DNA from: Odontocerum albicorne
Lineage: Eukaryota > Arthropoda > Insecta > Trichoptera > Odontoceridae
Length of the DNA stretch: 64,000 bases
Direction: 5' to 3'
Assembly (NCBI GenBank): GCA_949825065.1
Contig: OX463852.1
Span: forward strand, 12,117,665-12,181,664
Every line of letters starts with the position of its first letter. The first letter of the stretch is position 1. The notes beneath the pieces were generated by a model, which searched no databases, had not been told where the DNA came from, and saw only the letters and a program-made list of their open reading frames with translations. A program made the translations under genes and the position numbers. This document shows positions 1 through 10,745 of this stretch, piece after piece.

Positions 1-104
1 TAAATTTACATACTATTGACTTGCAGTGTCCTAATAAGATACATCCATACTTTTCATTGTACCGTTTCGAACTATAAGACAAAGGAAATATTTTTGAAGG
101 AATA
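1..104. other. Leading AT-rich sequence
   Basis: No open frame of note and no recognised repeat. It runs directly into the first copy of the tandem array that follows. Confidence 0.5.
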
Positions 105-838
105 TGTCGTCAGTATTATCTCTCGACTGTTGGATGAATGTCCCATTACAACGACTCAATAAATATTATTTAACATAACTATACTTCGCAAACATTTATT
201 TCTGAACATCTATACTACATGATCTGTACGAGTATGTGTATATTTGAATCAGCATTACACGTGCACTGCTGGATCAAGGCCCCCTTGCAAATACTCAATT
301 TATTTAATATTTTGTAACTATGCTTCGCAAACATTTATTTTCTAAACAGTTGAACATAATCGAGTCAACGTTACCTGTGAACTATTGGAGGATAGCCGCT
401 TCACAATAACTCAATTTCTTTAACATAACTATACTCCGCAAACATTTATTTTCTGAACAGTTGAACATGATCTGTACGAGTATGTGTACGAATATAATTA
501 AGTCAACATTATCTGTGAACTATTGGATGATGGTTCCTACTTCACAAACATTTATTTTCTGAACATTTTAACATATGTACGAGTATGTGTATAATCAAAT
601 CAGTATTATTCTCGGACTGTTGGATGAAGGCTCTCTTGCAACGACTCAACTTCTTTAACATACACATAACAATACTTCTCAAACATTTATATTGAACATG
701 ATATATACGAGTGTGTGTATAATCAAATCAGAATTATCTCTGAACTGTTGGATGAAAGCCTCTTTACGACGTCATCATATCTCTTCAGCCACACTTTGCC
801 AACATTTATTTTTGAACATTTGAACAAGATCTTAAGTA
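105..838. repeat. Diverged tandem array, ~110-135 bp monomer, about 6 copies
   Basis: The landmark AACATTTATT recurs near 193, 328, 441, 548, 685 and 802. Around it each copy carries CTGTTGGATGAAGGC, ACTCAATTTCTTTAAC and often GTACGAGTATGTGTATAA. Spacing varies from 107 to 137 bp, so the copies have drifted and lost or gained pieces. A stray piece lies near 1783-1860. No coding potential is seen. It could be a small local satellite or an amplified part of a mobile element. Confidence 0.8.
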
Positions 839-1475
839 TCTGTATATTGCTGTAACATCAAGATTCTAATGTCATGTGTACACCTACGATCTGAATATTT
901 AGCTTAATCTGAATATGTAGCTCGCACGCCTATCCCCAAGAAGTATCTACAAGTGATGGATAGCTTGTTCGGAGTTTCGGTCCGATGGTAGGACACCTTA
1001 CTCCTTCATCGGATAAGTTCTGACTGTTAAGATAGTATATTGCTGTAACATCGAGATTCTAATGTCATGTGTACACCTACGATCTGAATATTATATGTAG
1101 CTTAATCTAAACATGTAGCTCGCACGCCTATCCCCAAGAAGTACTATATATGTATATTGCTGTAACATCGAGATTCTAATGTCATGTGTACACCTGCGAT
1201 CTGAATACTATATGTGGCTTAATCTGAATATGTAGCTCGCACGCCTATCCCCAAGAAGTACATGTATATTGCTATAACATTGAAATTCTAATGTCATTTG
1301 TACACCTGCGATCTGAATATGTAGCTTAATCTGAATATGTAGCTCGCACGCCTATCCCCAAGAAGTATCTGTATATTGCTGTAACATCGAGATTCTAATG
1401 TCATGTGTACCCCTGCGATCTGAATATGTAGCTTAATCTGAATATGTAGCTCGCACGCCTATCCTCAAGAAATAT
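839..1475. repeat. Tandem array, ~106-118 bp monomer, 5 copies
   Basis: Copies begin with TGTATATTGCTGTAACATC near 841, 1035, 1151, 1263 and 1370, and end with GCTCGCACGCCTATCCCCAAG. Copies 1 and 2 are separated by about 80 bp of unrelated sequence (roughly 950-1034), while the others abut. Identity is visibly high, much higher than in the neighbouring array, so this expansion is younger. Confidence 0.88.
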
Positions 1476-1790
1476 CCTTTTTGGTGAGCTGACGAAGGGA
1501 TAAGAAAGCACAGTGAGTAACGCAAAATATATTTATATGGACGTACTGCAAACAGCAGCAGATTGAGGAAAATGGCCTAGAATGGTTGCTAGTTATCAGG
1601 AACCCAATGGCGAAAGAAGATATAGACAAACTCACTGCCCCCATGTGCAACAGGAAATACTTATCACAATTGACTTACAAAGTCATCTCCGGTGGCACCA
1701 ATGACATGTGCCCCAATCCCCTACTTTGTACTGTGCCTCATCACGTAATAATGGGCATTTATGTAGTCCCATCAGCATTTATTGTTGGAT
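1476..1790. other. Spacer between arrays and LINE fragment
   Basis: Short frames are open on both strands (68 codons on plus from 1586, 61 on minus) but neither resembles a protein I know. After 1790 comes a single degraded piece of the 105-838 monomer (TTGGATGAAG, CAATTTATTT). Confidence 0.4.
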
Positions 1791-1931
1791 GAAGACTTCC
1801 TTGAAAAGTCTTCAATTTATTTCAGTCTATAAACATATTCCACCAACGTTTAATATCTTCTCTATCTAGCAAGTCAGATGGTAGCACCTGATGTTTTCAG
1901 GGTAGGGTATAAGGTATTTAAGAGTTTTTAA

Positions 1932-2156
1932 TGGGCTGGACACGTAGTCAGAATGTCAGACTCCCGATGGACATCCGAAATAATCCAATGCTACCCAAGA
2001 GGCATAAAGAGGCCCAGAAGAAGACCGAAGGTACGCTGGATAGATGAAATCAGGAAGCACGGCAGCATCATTTGGCATCAGCGAGCAAAAAACCGAACTA
2101 CTAATAGTCAACTTGAGGAGACCTTCATCCAGCAGTGGATCAACTCTGGTTGACAA
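1932..2156 (+). pseudogene. Non-LTR retrotransposon reverse-transcriptase C-terminal remnant
   Basis: The plus frame reads WAGHVVRMSDSRW, then a basic stretch GIKRPRRRPKVRWIDEIRK, and stops after WINSG at 2153. The pattern GHVxRM followed by a G/R/P-rich segment ending in RW is the usual C-terminal tail of RTE/Jockey-like endonuclease-reverse transcriptases. The polymerase domain is absent and a TAA codon lies immediately upstream (1929), so this is a 5'-truncated, dead copy. A run of GATGATGATGAT follows, resembling the short-repeat 3' ends of such elements. The ATG at 1953 is incidental. I cannot assign the clade more closely. Confidence 0.75.
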
Positions 2157-3864
2157 TGATGATGATGATATAGTTCATATCGCGTTTTCACGTGTACGGC
2201 AGCGAGGAACATTTATGTTTAGTTTTTATGTGTAAAAATACTTGATACACTTGAAAAAGAAAGCAAAACGTATATGGTAGATCACACAATGCCTGTAGTG
2301 GAAAAATCATTACGTTGATTCGATGACTCTCCAGGTCCTTGAATATTTCTTGTTCATTGACAAATCATTTTTCGAGCATACAAATCATCTCTGTTGAATA
2401 GTGTGTATTGTTATACATATTTTGATCAAATCAAATGTCACTTGTTAGAGAGGCTTTGACGCCGAACGTGACCTTATTTCGTCAACCTAAATATTTTTTG
2501 ATTAGTTTTTTTTTTCAAAATGTCACGATGACAAGTCGTTTTGAAAAAGTTAATTCTCCACATGCTCATATGTTTTGCATATCTTTATGCAAAGTGCTTG
2601 CCGTTGTAGATACGGAGTGAATATGGAACGCACCCAATAATAATGCACAGCTAATAAATTCACGGAACGTTATATTTGCATAATTGATTCGTTGACCAGA
2701 GCCTCAAAAGGACAATGCGGGCCTATGACAGGTGATATACGAGTATTCTTAATAGTCCTGACACTTTTTGCCAAGAAATGTCTATAACTGGTTAAACATA
2801 TTGATTTTTGACTTCCAGTTTGATATAAAAAAAAATCACCTTGCTTAAGTGAACACACATACTACAAAATCAGGTTAATTTAATCAAACTTTTGAAATCA
2901 CCCCCTGGAGTAAAAAAGAAGATTTTATACAAATTATTACGTTGAAACTTTTATTGAGCTACTGCAATTGAACGAAATTGTCATTATAATGATTTCGACC
3001 ATCAAATATAAGATATATTAACTTCTTGTCAGATTCTAGGTATTTATTCACTTGGTGTCAGATTAAATCACGAAATATTTTGATAAAAAAATTCAAAGCG
3101 AAATGATATCTCCGTTACTTTGAAGAAAACGCCTAATTTTTCTTCTTGTAATATATGTTTTGATTTTTAGCATTATTTCTGATATATATAGTAGATTGTC
3201 AGCCATCTCTTTGGTGGTCAACCTGGTGGTCGGCTTTTTATGGAATAGCCATGAGGATCATGATCGTACGGGAATCTGGGTCTCATCCATTAATTGAATG
3301 TGATTCAACCAATGCTGTTTTTTTTCTGTTTTCTTCACTTGACGATATCTTCGGTTCGATAAATTATATTTATTGCTGTACTTTTTATTATTTATCTGAG
3401 TAATCAACCACAAGATCTTAATTTTCAATATTTTTGGATGCCTTATTCCATATACACATTATCAGCTCTCGTTTTAATAGCATACTTTGTTACAGGTTTA
3501 ATACATCATCCTAGAAAATACCACCTCACATAAAAATAGCAGATTCGTTCTCTGTTTGCTGTCGACTCTGCCGATGGCGAAATTTGACGGATAAGGCATT
3601 CATGTATGCAATGACCCGCAGGTAAGTGTAAACTAGCCGCTGATAAAATTATGTAGGCCGGCAAATGAAAATAAAATCGTTTATCTACACCACCTTTGGA
3701 GTTGACAGAGCCTTAAACAAGTTAGTTCCCACTTGTCAAAAGTGAATTTTAAAATCGAATAATGCAAGGATTTGTATAAAATACAATGAATTAATTTAGA
3801 TTTATTTAAATAATCGTTCAAATGATAAACACTTATTGACGAGTTCAGTTTGGCCCACTATTTA
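2157..3864. other. Non-repetitive AT-rich stretch
   Basis: Several frames of about 60 codons exist on either strand (for example 2435-2620 plus, 2670-2858 minus). They have low-complexity or unremarkable translations and no recognisable domain. No tandem structure is seen. TACGAGTA occurs at 2738. Confidence 0.4.
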
Positions 3865-3948
3865 TTTATTTAGCACATCATTGCAAATACAATCTGTTGG
3901 GTGTATTGCCAGGCGGCAATCTCTTCCAGCCAACCAGACAAAAGTAAG
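3865..3948 (-). repeat. SINE-A tail, 5'-truncated (A3 type)
   Basis: Read in reverse, it carries the SINE-A tail (TTGGTTGGAAGAG-like, then a cell-wide 'GCCNGATTGTATTTGCAAT' core) and ends in TAAATAAATAAA. Three near-identical tail-only pieces lie at 6488, 13733 and 53127. Confidence 0.75.
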
Positions 3949-4437
3949 TAAATAAAGATCCACAGGGTGAGAGATGCCCACCGATCTGAGTTTTCACTTT
4001 GACGATTTTATTTTGACGATCAACGAGATTTTTTGCTGTTCGTATAATCTATTTATTAAAAATTTTAATTCATGCTATTAGGCAACACCAAAATAGCTTT
4101 TGAAATGTGTACTATTACCTCTTGGCGTCTGGTACTATTATAAAAATTTATAAAAATCTATTTAAGACTATCAAATAAAGAGGATTTTTTTGTTGGTATT
4201 ATTAAAAAAAATTAATTATTCAAAAAATCTTTCTTTATCATATTTTATAGCAAATTCCTTTTTTATTTCACTAATTAGGAGAAAAACAAAGTACTTCATC
4301 TGTCATTCATTCAATCATTCCGTATCCTGATCGTTAATTGTTAATTATGCCATATATTTTCAGTAAGAGTTAATAAAAATAACCCTATGATTCGTATCAA
4401 TGAGGTCTTGACCTTAAAATGTAGTCCTTATTTTAAG
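3949..4437. other. AT-rich spacer
   Basis: No ORF or repeat that I can support. It contains A/T runs and ends at the SINE-A copy. Confidence 0.4.
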
Positions 4438-4660
4438 ATGAACTCCGTCGCATAGTTGGTAATACGCCTGTCTCCCAACCCGAAGATAGCGGGACCAAAT
4501 CCCACTGTAACCCAAATTTTTTTTAAATGATTCCAGTCGGGTTTTCACTTAAGGTTTTTTTAACATCTTTCTAGTTGGTTGGAAGAGATTTTTAGATGGC
4601 AATAAGTCCGCAAAGTTGTACTGTATACAACGAAAGTATAATACGATACAATACATGTGT
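4438..4660 (+). repeat. SINE-A, near full length
   Basis: The head AACTCCGTCGCATAGTTGGT resembles a tRNA 5' half with an A-box. It is followed by GTCTCCCAACCCG and a mutated B-box region (GGGACCAAATCCC), then a T-run. The tail contains CCAGTCGGGTTTTCACTTAA, TTGGTTGGAAGAG, GGCAATAAG and TTGTACTGTATACAACGAAA. The B-box has lost GTTCGA, so it is probably silent. Length (~220 bp) fits other copies in the window. Confidence 0.85.
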
Positions 4661-5984
4661 TGTGAGTCTTGTATAGCCCCACTATCATATGCAATGCCAC
4701 TTTCGTTCAAGGACCCTCCCTATCTCTGCATACCTTGGATCTAGTCTCCACTACTCAGAGTTTTAGTAATTTGTTATCAAATATTTTAATAAGTAGTTTT
4801 AAAAAGTTAAAAATCTTTCATATGCTTTTATAGTAACAAATACTTTGATCCATTCCGAATAAAAGCTTTATCTATTTTTTTACCCCAGAAACTAGGAAGA
4901 ATGATAAAAAAAAACTTAATTCACGCTAAGTTTAAAATGGGATATCCTCGATTGAACAATATCAAAATAGATCACACGCATCCCTTAACTTTATTGCGAA
5001 TCTGAGCCACAGGGGAATAAAGAAGATGCGTTGTGCAGCTTCGTTTTATATTGCATGCTTTACTTAAATAAAAAATTGTTTCCTTGTTGAGAATGTATTG
5101 ATAATTTAATCCCTGCCCTAGCATTGCGGTCACGGTAAGAACTTAAGAAAAAAAATGAATAGCCCACCTTGTGGGACTACTGTAGTGATGAATTGGGAAC
5201 ATCCTCGAATTGTTTACTTAGCCGGAGGTTCGTGCGAAACTTTTTTACAAAATTGTTACAATTCTTGATATAAATTTTTTTAAAATTATGTTTATATATT
5301 AACAAAAAACCATTAATTAAACGACCAAAATGATTTACCTGGCAAGACGCGTTTCTTTCAATCGGCGAATTGTACACAAGTTCGTTTCCAATTGGTACCC
5401 AATTATTTTAAAAAAGGTATTAAGTTTGCCATTATTGTCACCAGTGTACGTATAAAGGCATTTGTTTAAAACCATGCTCTCAACAAAATTATTTGTTATT
5501 GACGTTGCCATGCTCTCAACGATTTGTTATTGTCCTTTACCTTCTTCTGAAGTACCAACATTAAGCTTTTGCCCGCTGAGCTTCGTCTTCTGCCTTCATA
5601 ATCCCCATCTTCACCCAAGATAAATAAATATATTTTCTACTTGTATGCCATGAATTATACCACTTGGTCTATAGCTAAGTCTCAACTGTAACATGAGCGC
5701 ACATGAGTCTGTCTCGGTTTGCAACCGTAATTTTAGCACATGGGTCCGTCTTGGTTCGTGACCGTAACGAGGGCGCGTGAGTCATCGACTTTAATTTATT
5801 TCTACAACACCATTTAGTAACTGAAGTATAGGCTATATTTGCTCGATAGTTACTTTCATCGTCCATCACCTTAAGAAATTTCTTTACATGATCTATTCTA
5901 TTGTATTATTATTTCGTTGTATAGAACACTACCTCGCGAGTTTACTGTAATGAGGAATATCTTATAACCAACCCGAATGATGTT
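4661..5984. other. AT-rich stretch without recognised content
   Basis: Frames of 64-66 codons on minus (5177-5377, 5675-5869) show no familiar domain. The stretch near 5690-5790 has a short direct repeat (CATGAGTC / GCGTGAGTC with GGTT..GACCGTAA) that is slightly GC-richer than its surroundings. Confidence 0.35.
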
Positions 5985-6065
5985 TAAGAAGCATTAATTG
6001 AAAATCAGGTGATGCAGAATTAAAAAAAAATGGGTACCAACGGCAATCAAGTTCTTCTAGAAAAT
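5985..6065 (-). repeat. Degraded SINE-A piece
   Basis: GGGTACCAACGGCAATCAAG after an A-run matches the reversed SINE-A junction between the tRNA-like head and tail. Both ends are eroded. Confidence 0.4.
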
Positions 6066-6164
6066 TCTCCGTGTTCTTTTCATCAACTAGGCCACATCAA
6101 TCTTAACGGTGTTATTCTCTTTTCTTCGTTGCGTGCTTAATGCTGAGCTTCTTGATCCTCATCT

Positions 6165-6569
6165 ATGTCTGGAGCTTGGTATACCACCTATATTCAACCT
6201 TTGTGGTCCGATGCTATGTTGGATGCAGTGCTTAAAGAGATACCTATTAACTCCTTTATCAGGTTTGACTATCTTATAGAATACCTCTCTCTTCCTCGTT
6301 TTCCCTCAACTGTCCCCGTGACCACCATCTTCCTCACTCTTTCATTATTCTTTCTGGCAATACGTATATCGTATGTAAGAATTCTTTTTCTGCATATTAT
6401 CAAAATTCTATTAATAATCTCGAATAATTATTGGATGATATATACGTTTGTGCACCTTGCGTTCCATGGGATACGGAGTATCCACCTCCAACATTTATTT
6501 AACACTTTTATTGCAAATACAATCTGGCGGGCTTATTGCAATCTCTTCCAACCAACCAGACAAAATTAA
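6165..6569 (+). other. Unassigned 134-codon open frame
   Basis: This is one of the longest non-repetitive frames in the window. From about residue 40 the translation is hydrophobic (rich in I, L, F) and could form two membrane-like segments, but AT-rich noncoding DNA often gives this. Its last ~27 codons run into a reversed SINE-A tail (6488-6568), so the end of the frame is mobile-element sequence. The first ~60 codons, starting MSGAWYTTYIQPLWSD, have better mixed composition and might be an old coding remnant. I do not recognise a family and do not call it a gene. Confidence 0.2.
6488..6568 (-). repeat. SINE-A tail, 5'-truncated (A3 type)
   Basis: Contains TTATTTAACACTTTTATTGC, then CTGGCGGGCTTATTGC and CTCTTCCAACCAACCAGAC. 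This is the reversed tail with the AAAT-type 3' end. Confidence 0.8.
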
Positions 6570-7202
6570 ATGAAGCAAGTTACGTGGTCGCATAAATCAT
6601 TCAAATGACTATCCATCCCCACGAAATCCATAAACATATACATGAGCACATGCCCACGAAACCCACAAAGACGGACAATGACCCGAACATTCTTTTTCAT
6701 ATAAAGTGAGATATTATCAATCAAAAGGAAAGGAAAGGATGGTGGAGAGGAAAGGAAAAGAAAAATTAGGAATGAAATAACATCACATCTCGAAGGCGAC
6801 TATCATATTTTTTCCTTATTTCTCATCTTCCATGTTTCAATTATGTTATTCAATCATTATTTGTACAATTTAAGTATTATACATTATGTGCGTACAATAA
6901 ATATTGAGGCACACTATTATTTCAATAAAAATACGACCTGTATATTTTATTGGTTCTTATGAAGTTAAGAATTATTCGATATCAATCAATTACTGATAAC
7001 CAACATGAGTGTTATTACTTTTAAAAAAAGCCGACAATTTTATTTGTAAAATCTCAATAAAAATAATAAAGATATGATTTATATAGCGCTGTTTGATAGT
7101 TGACTTCAAGAACGTTTTCTGGCTTTAAAAGTGCGTAATGTAAATGCCACTAAAAATCTGTAGACATAATGTTGCTAAAAGGTGTCACAAAGTGTATAAT
7201 TC
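6569..7202. other. AT-rich spacer
   Basis: Contains a purine-rich GGAAAGGAAAGGA patch near 6728-6760. No coding or repeat assignment. Confidence 0.35.
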
Positions 7203-7315
7203 CATGGTGTCATTTCCCTGTCGAGCTAGGTAGAAAGGACAAAGCGCCAGATTTCCTTATCGTGACACAATTTTTTCCCCTCCATATCCTTACCACGTCG
7301 CATTCAGCTCCTTAA
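7203..7315 (-). mobile_element. LF1a LINE 3'-end fragment
   Basis: Shows the reversed LF1 3' end in eroded form: CATTTCCCTGTCGAGCTAGG, AAGCGCCAGATTTCC, then CGTGACACAA. Truncated on both sides. Confidence 0.6.
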
Positions 7316-7349
7316 TAATTAACTTTAAAGAAAGTTTCTTTGCGCAATA

Positions 7350-7572
7350 GTTCGTCTTTATTTAGACACGTGTCTCGATTGTTAAGACGTCTTGTTTTAC
7401 GACACCCGATGGTTTGGGCTCGATTCCCGGTGGTTCCTTATTTTTTCAAAAGTGTTCCTCCTGCCTGTTTTTACTTAAGGCATGTTTTACATGTTTCTGG
7501 TTGGCTGGAAGACATTAACAAATTGCAATAAACTCGCTAGGTTGTACTGTATGCCATAAAGTTGTAATATAA
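7350..7572 (+). repeat. SINE-A, near full length
   Basis: It has tRNA-like promoter boxes including the well-kept B-box GGGCTCGATTCCC near 7428, and a T-run. The tail reads CTGTTTTTACTTAAGG, CTGGTTGGCTGGAAG, GCAATAAACTCGCTAGGTTG and TACTGTATGCCA. A 63-codon frame over it (7340-7531) is only an accident of the SINE. Confidence 0.85.
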
Positions 7573-7904
7573 ACAAATGTTAGAGTATGTATATTGATTT
7601 TTTTACGTTCACAAATTTTAAAGGGCCTGTCTCTCAACGTATTGTGTTAAACTATTCGAAACTCTACACTTTTCCTATTTCTTTAAAATTTACAGGAAAT
7701 CTAATTAAAGGATCATGCACGGAAAGGCTTTTTAATTATATATATATAACCCTATAGGAGTGTTTGGGAATGATCAATTTATTTACAAAATGATCTCAAT
7801 GTACACTGCCTGTAATATTTCCTAGATCTGATGAAATCTTAAGTTTAAGAGGTACGGACACACAAAGCAGGGATTTAAAAAGTAAAAAAAATACAAAGTA
7901 ATAA
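7573..7904. other. AT-rich spacer
   Basis: Nothing recognised. A TA-run (ATATATATA) lies near 7738. Confidence 0.35.
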
Positions 7905-8285
7905 TTAAACATACATATCGTTTCCCTATCGGGGTAGAGAGACACGACAGAGACATACACGTTTCTAATGTGACACACGTCTTTCCCCTCCTGTATTTCC
8001 TTACACCTTCTCATCATTCTTACACCTCCTCAAAATATACTTACTCTAGTAACATATGTCTTCCACTCACATTAACACTGTATATTATTTTGATAGTCTT
8101 TCTTCAATCATTTGTTCTATTTACCAAATCTATCTCAGAGTGTTCTTCTTCATCTTACTTAATACATCAACCTTAAGTTCACATTCATTCCTAATTACTT
8201 CATTCTATATTCTTTCGTTTATTGTAATCCCATCAATTATTTTTTTCAGAGTACGCAATTATACAGCATTTATTCGACTATAAGT
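7905..8285 (-). mobile_element. LF1a LINE 3'-end remnant
   Basis: The reversed LF1a tail (TTTCCCTATCGGGGTAGAGA, GACACACGTCTTTCCCC) continues upstream through the degraded reverse-transcriptase C-terminus: ATTTGTTCTATTTACC for the GHVER segment and ACCTTAAGTTCACATTCA for the DECELKV segment. Indels and stops on the minus strand make it a pseudogene. Plus-strand frames of 68-75 codons here are shadows. Confidence 0.75.
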
Positions 8286-8887
8286 TAAATTAGTATTTTT
8301 AAGTTTTAGTAGTAAGAAATATTTCATTACAACTAAAAAAGCTTAAAATTTTTAATTTTGTATAACTCCTGGCCAAATAACTAGAACCTTTGATACAATA
8401 TATAATCCCATCTTTCAAACTTCTTTATATCGTTTTAGGCGGATGAAATTGATTCGGTTGATTTCCTTTCAATGGCAGGATCAAATCTAGTCCACGCTTT
8501 CAAATTGACCAACCATCCCAGTCACTTATCCATCTTCCCTCATTCTGTCTTGCCTCGTAAGAAGAAAAAAATTGATTTATAAAGAATTGACGTCCATTGG
8601 AGCTCCGAAAACACCTGAGTATACAAAGGTTCCTTATTCCTCTATTGAATATGCCTATTTGTTCCGTGTTTCGTGGTCTGTCCATTTTGTGAACATGCGT
8701 GGAATTAATTTGTGGTACGGAAGGCAATAATAATAGGGAAACGAAGAATTTTTGACATGTTTATTTTAGATGAATATACGAGTACAGTTTAGGTAAAAAT
8801 TTGATCGAAATTTTTACTCCACTGGACGTCTTATTGTATATACGAGTATATTGTATAACTGAAATTTTACTAAATGAACAAATATTT
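8286..8887. other. Spacer
   Basis: A 75-codon minus frame (8500-8727) has fairly mixed composition but no motif I recognise. TACGAGTA occurs at 8777 and 8841. Confidence 0.35.
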
Positions 8888-9335
8888 ATAGTTACACACA
8901 TATACATATCATCACGCCGTGTCCCTTGCGGAGTAAGCAGAGATAACAGATTTTTAAATATTTTCAATGAAAGTATTTTTAAATATTTTCACATTCATAC
9001 ATCTCATAATGCACATCGTTTTATTCGTCGTACTTCGCACTTTTTTCTTAATTAGTCCATTTGCTCGAGTCCCTTTTTCTTTGGTCTATATCTTCCACGC
9101 ACACCTGGCACTTATGACTTGTATTCTTGGTTAGTTATTTATTATCTCCACTTATTTAAAACATCTATTTTATCAATTCATTCCTTTCTGATGTTTTGGT
9201 TTCGCCTTCTTTCAAACATTGAAACTCCATAAATTTTCCTTAGTGCAGGCATATTATCTTACTTTTATCTTTCTTCTGCCAAGACCATGTTTCACTCCCA
9301 TACATCAAGGTACCTTTCATAAATATCTTTCTTCT
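8888..9335 (-). mobile_element. LF1b LINE 3'-end remnant
   Basis: Reversed LF1b: ATCACGCCGTGTCCCTTGCG at the tail, then CTTTGGTCTATATCTTCCACG (the RP..TFLDQ region) and up to CCATGTTTCACTCCCATACA. Frames are broken throughout. Confidence 0.75.
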
Positions 9336-10019
9336 AATAAATTACTTATTGAAAAATATGTACTACACTTAATGTAAATTTAATGCTATATTTGCCGAAA
9401 AAAATATTAAATATCAATAGATTAAAAATATCAATACAATTAAGAACACTCAATAAAATAAAAATACAATCAACAAAACCACACATTTTATTGAATTGTG
9501 TAAAAAAACAATTAAGACAAAAACAAAACAGAACAATCAGTCTCCCTGTCAAGATCTAAGATTGAAGAAATCTAGAAGAGGGACCCTCTTGAACTCAACA
9601 ACATCTACATTAAAAATATCCACCAAACCAGATATAGAGTTACCCAGTTTTTACATTTCTACAATTGATGAAATACAACGTGTAACGTAGAATGAACTGT
9701 ACATTGACTGATTGGTTTAAATTTACGAAACCTATGGTAACCAAAATAAATAAACAAAAAAGGTCCCAATCTGGTAAGAATTCATCGCATGTGATAGTAG
9801 TGTAAACACATGCGATTACGAACTGCGAATTCCGTGTCTACCTTAGTGGTTCTAAAATATGGAAACTAGATTAATGGGGCCGAAGACGATAACGTCTCCC
9901 AGTCACTCCCTTTAATATGGATTTGTAAAAAAAATTATAAGTTGAAATAAAACATATAATAAATTAAAAAAAAGAAAATGAAAAACAATGTTATTTCGGA
10001 ATAAATCTTACTTTGATAC
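9336..10019. other. A-rich spacer
   Basis: The plus strand is very A-rich. Short frames at 9346-9552 (minus) and 9496-9690 (plus) show no known motif. An 8-bp inverted pair CATGTGAT..CACATGCG occurs near 9787-9813. Confidence 0.3.
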
Positions 10020-10745
10020 ACACATATAATACATAACAGCACGCAGTTTCCTTGCAGAACAGATCGTCAGACATTCTTATCTCAACATACACCTTTCTCT
10101 ACTTATACGTCTATGCAACTTCTACGATTTTTTCACTTAACGCATTTCTGTATTTTAAAATATAATTTACATGATCCAACTGTACTTTATAATTTACATG
10201 ATCCAACTAAGATGGTCAGCTGGTGTGTCCCTAAGAGACAAAATAAAGACCTCATGCATTCGTGGAAGCCTAGGTGTTACAGACATCAACAGCAAGATGG
10301 AGGAGAGGCGATTGAGATGGTATGGGCACGTTGGACGCAGAGCACCCGATCACATTGTGAACCAGGCAATCTCCATGGATCTTCCTCGAATAACAACCAG
10401 AAGAAGACCAAAGAATTCATGGGTGGTGCAAAAAGATAACCTGATGCAGAGGCACGGCCTGGGGGACGTAGTCCGGGACAGAAGAGCATACAACCTGAGG
10501 ACGAGGAGAGCTGTCCCCAACAGTGAGTCGGGATGGAGCTAGGGAGAAGAATATCAATGATTACACCCACATTTGGAGTATATATTTATTTTGTTAGCCT
10601 TTATTTGTTCATTCGTTTTACATGTACAAACCACCTCACAGTTGTCTTTTTCCTCTTACTTAATATATCAACCTAAAATTCTAATTTACCCTTAGTATTT
10701 TATACATTGTAACCCCATGTGTTCTTCTCAGTGCACGTTTAAAAC
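10020..10745 (-). mobile_element. LF1a LINE remnant split by a later RTE-like insertion
   Basis: The reversed LF1a tail (10020-10140; GCACGCAGTTTCCTTGCAG, GTCTATGCAACTTCTACG) resumes at about 10590-10745 with TTCATTCGTTTTACATG and ACCTAAAATTCTAATTTACC. The middle, 10165-10560, is the plus-strand RTE-like fragment listed separately. This nesting dates the RTE insertion after the LF1a one. Confidence 0.65.
10171..10542 (+). pseudogene. RTE-like reverse-transcriptase C-terminal fragment
   Basis: An open frame of about 120 codons. From residue ~27 it reads CIRGSLGVTDINSKMEERRL, then RWYGHVGRRAPDHIVNQA, then a G/R-rich stretch and RRAYNLRTRRAVPNSESG near the end. R(L/M)RWYGHVxRR followed by a basic linker and a terminal 'D-R-x-x-(W/Y)xxxxRRAxP' tail is characteristic of the C-terminus of RTE-type endonuclease-reverse transcriptases. 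All catalytic domains are missing, so this is a 5'-truncated dead copy. The frame is unbroken, which makes it one of the younger LINE pieces here. The true boundary of retrotransposon sequence is probably near 10225, because the leading MIQLYFIIYMIQ part contains a local 27-bp duplication. Confidence 0.8.

Noticed and set aside
3190..3310. Possible SINE head (GGTGGTCAACCTGGTGGTCG)
   Set aside because: No B-box in the right place and no second copy in the window.
6165..6569. 134-codon gene
   Set aside because: Its end is a SINE-A tail and its body is AT-driven hydrophobic sequence. Only listed as an unassigned frame.
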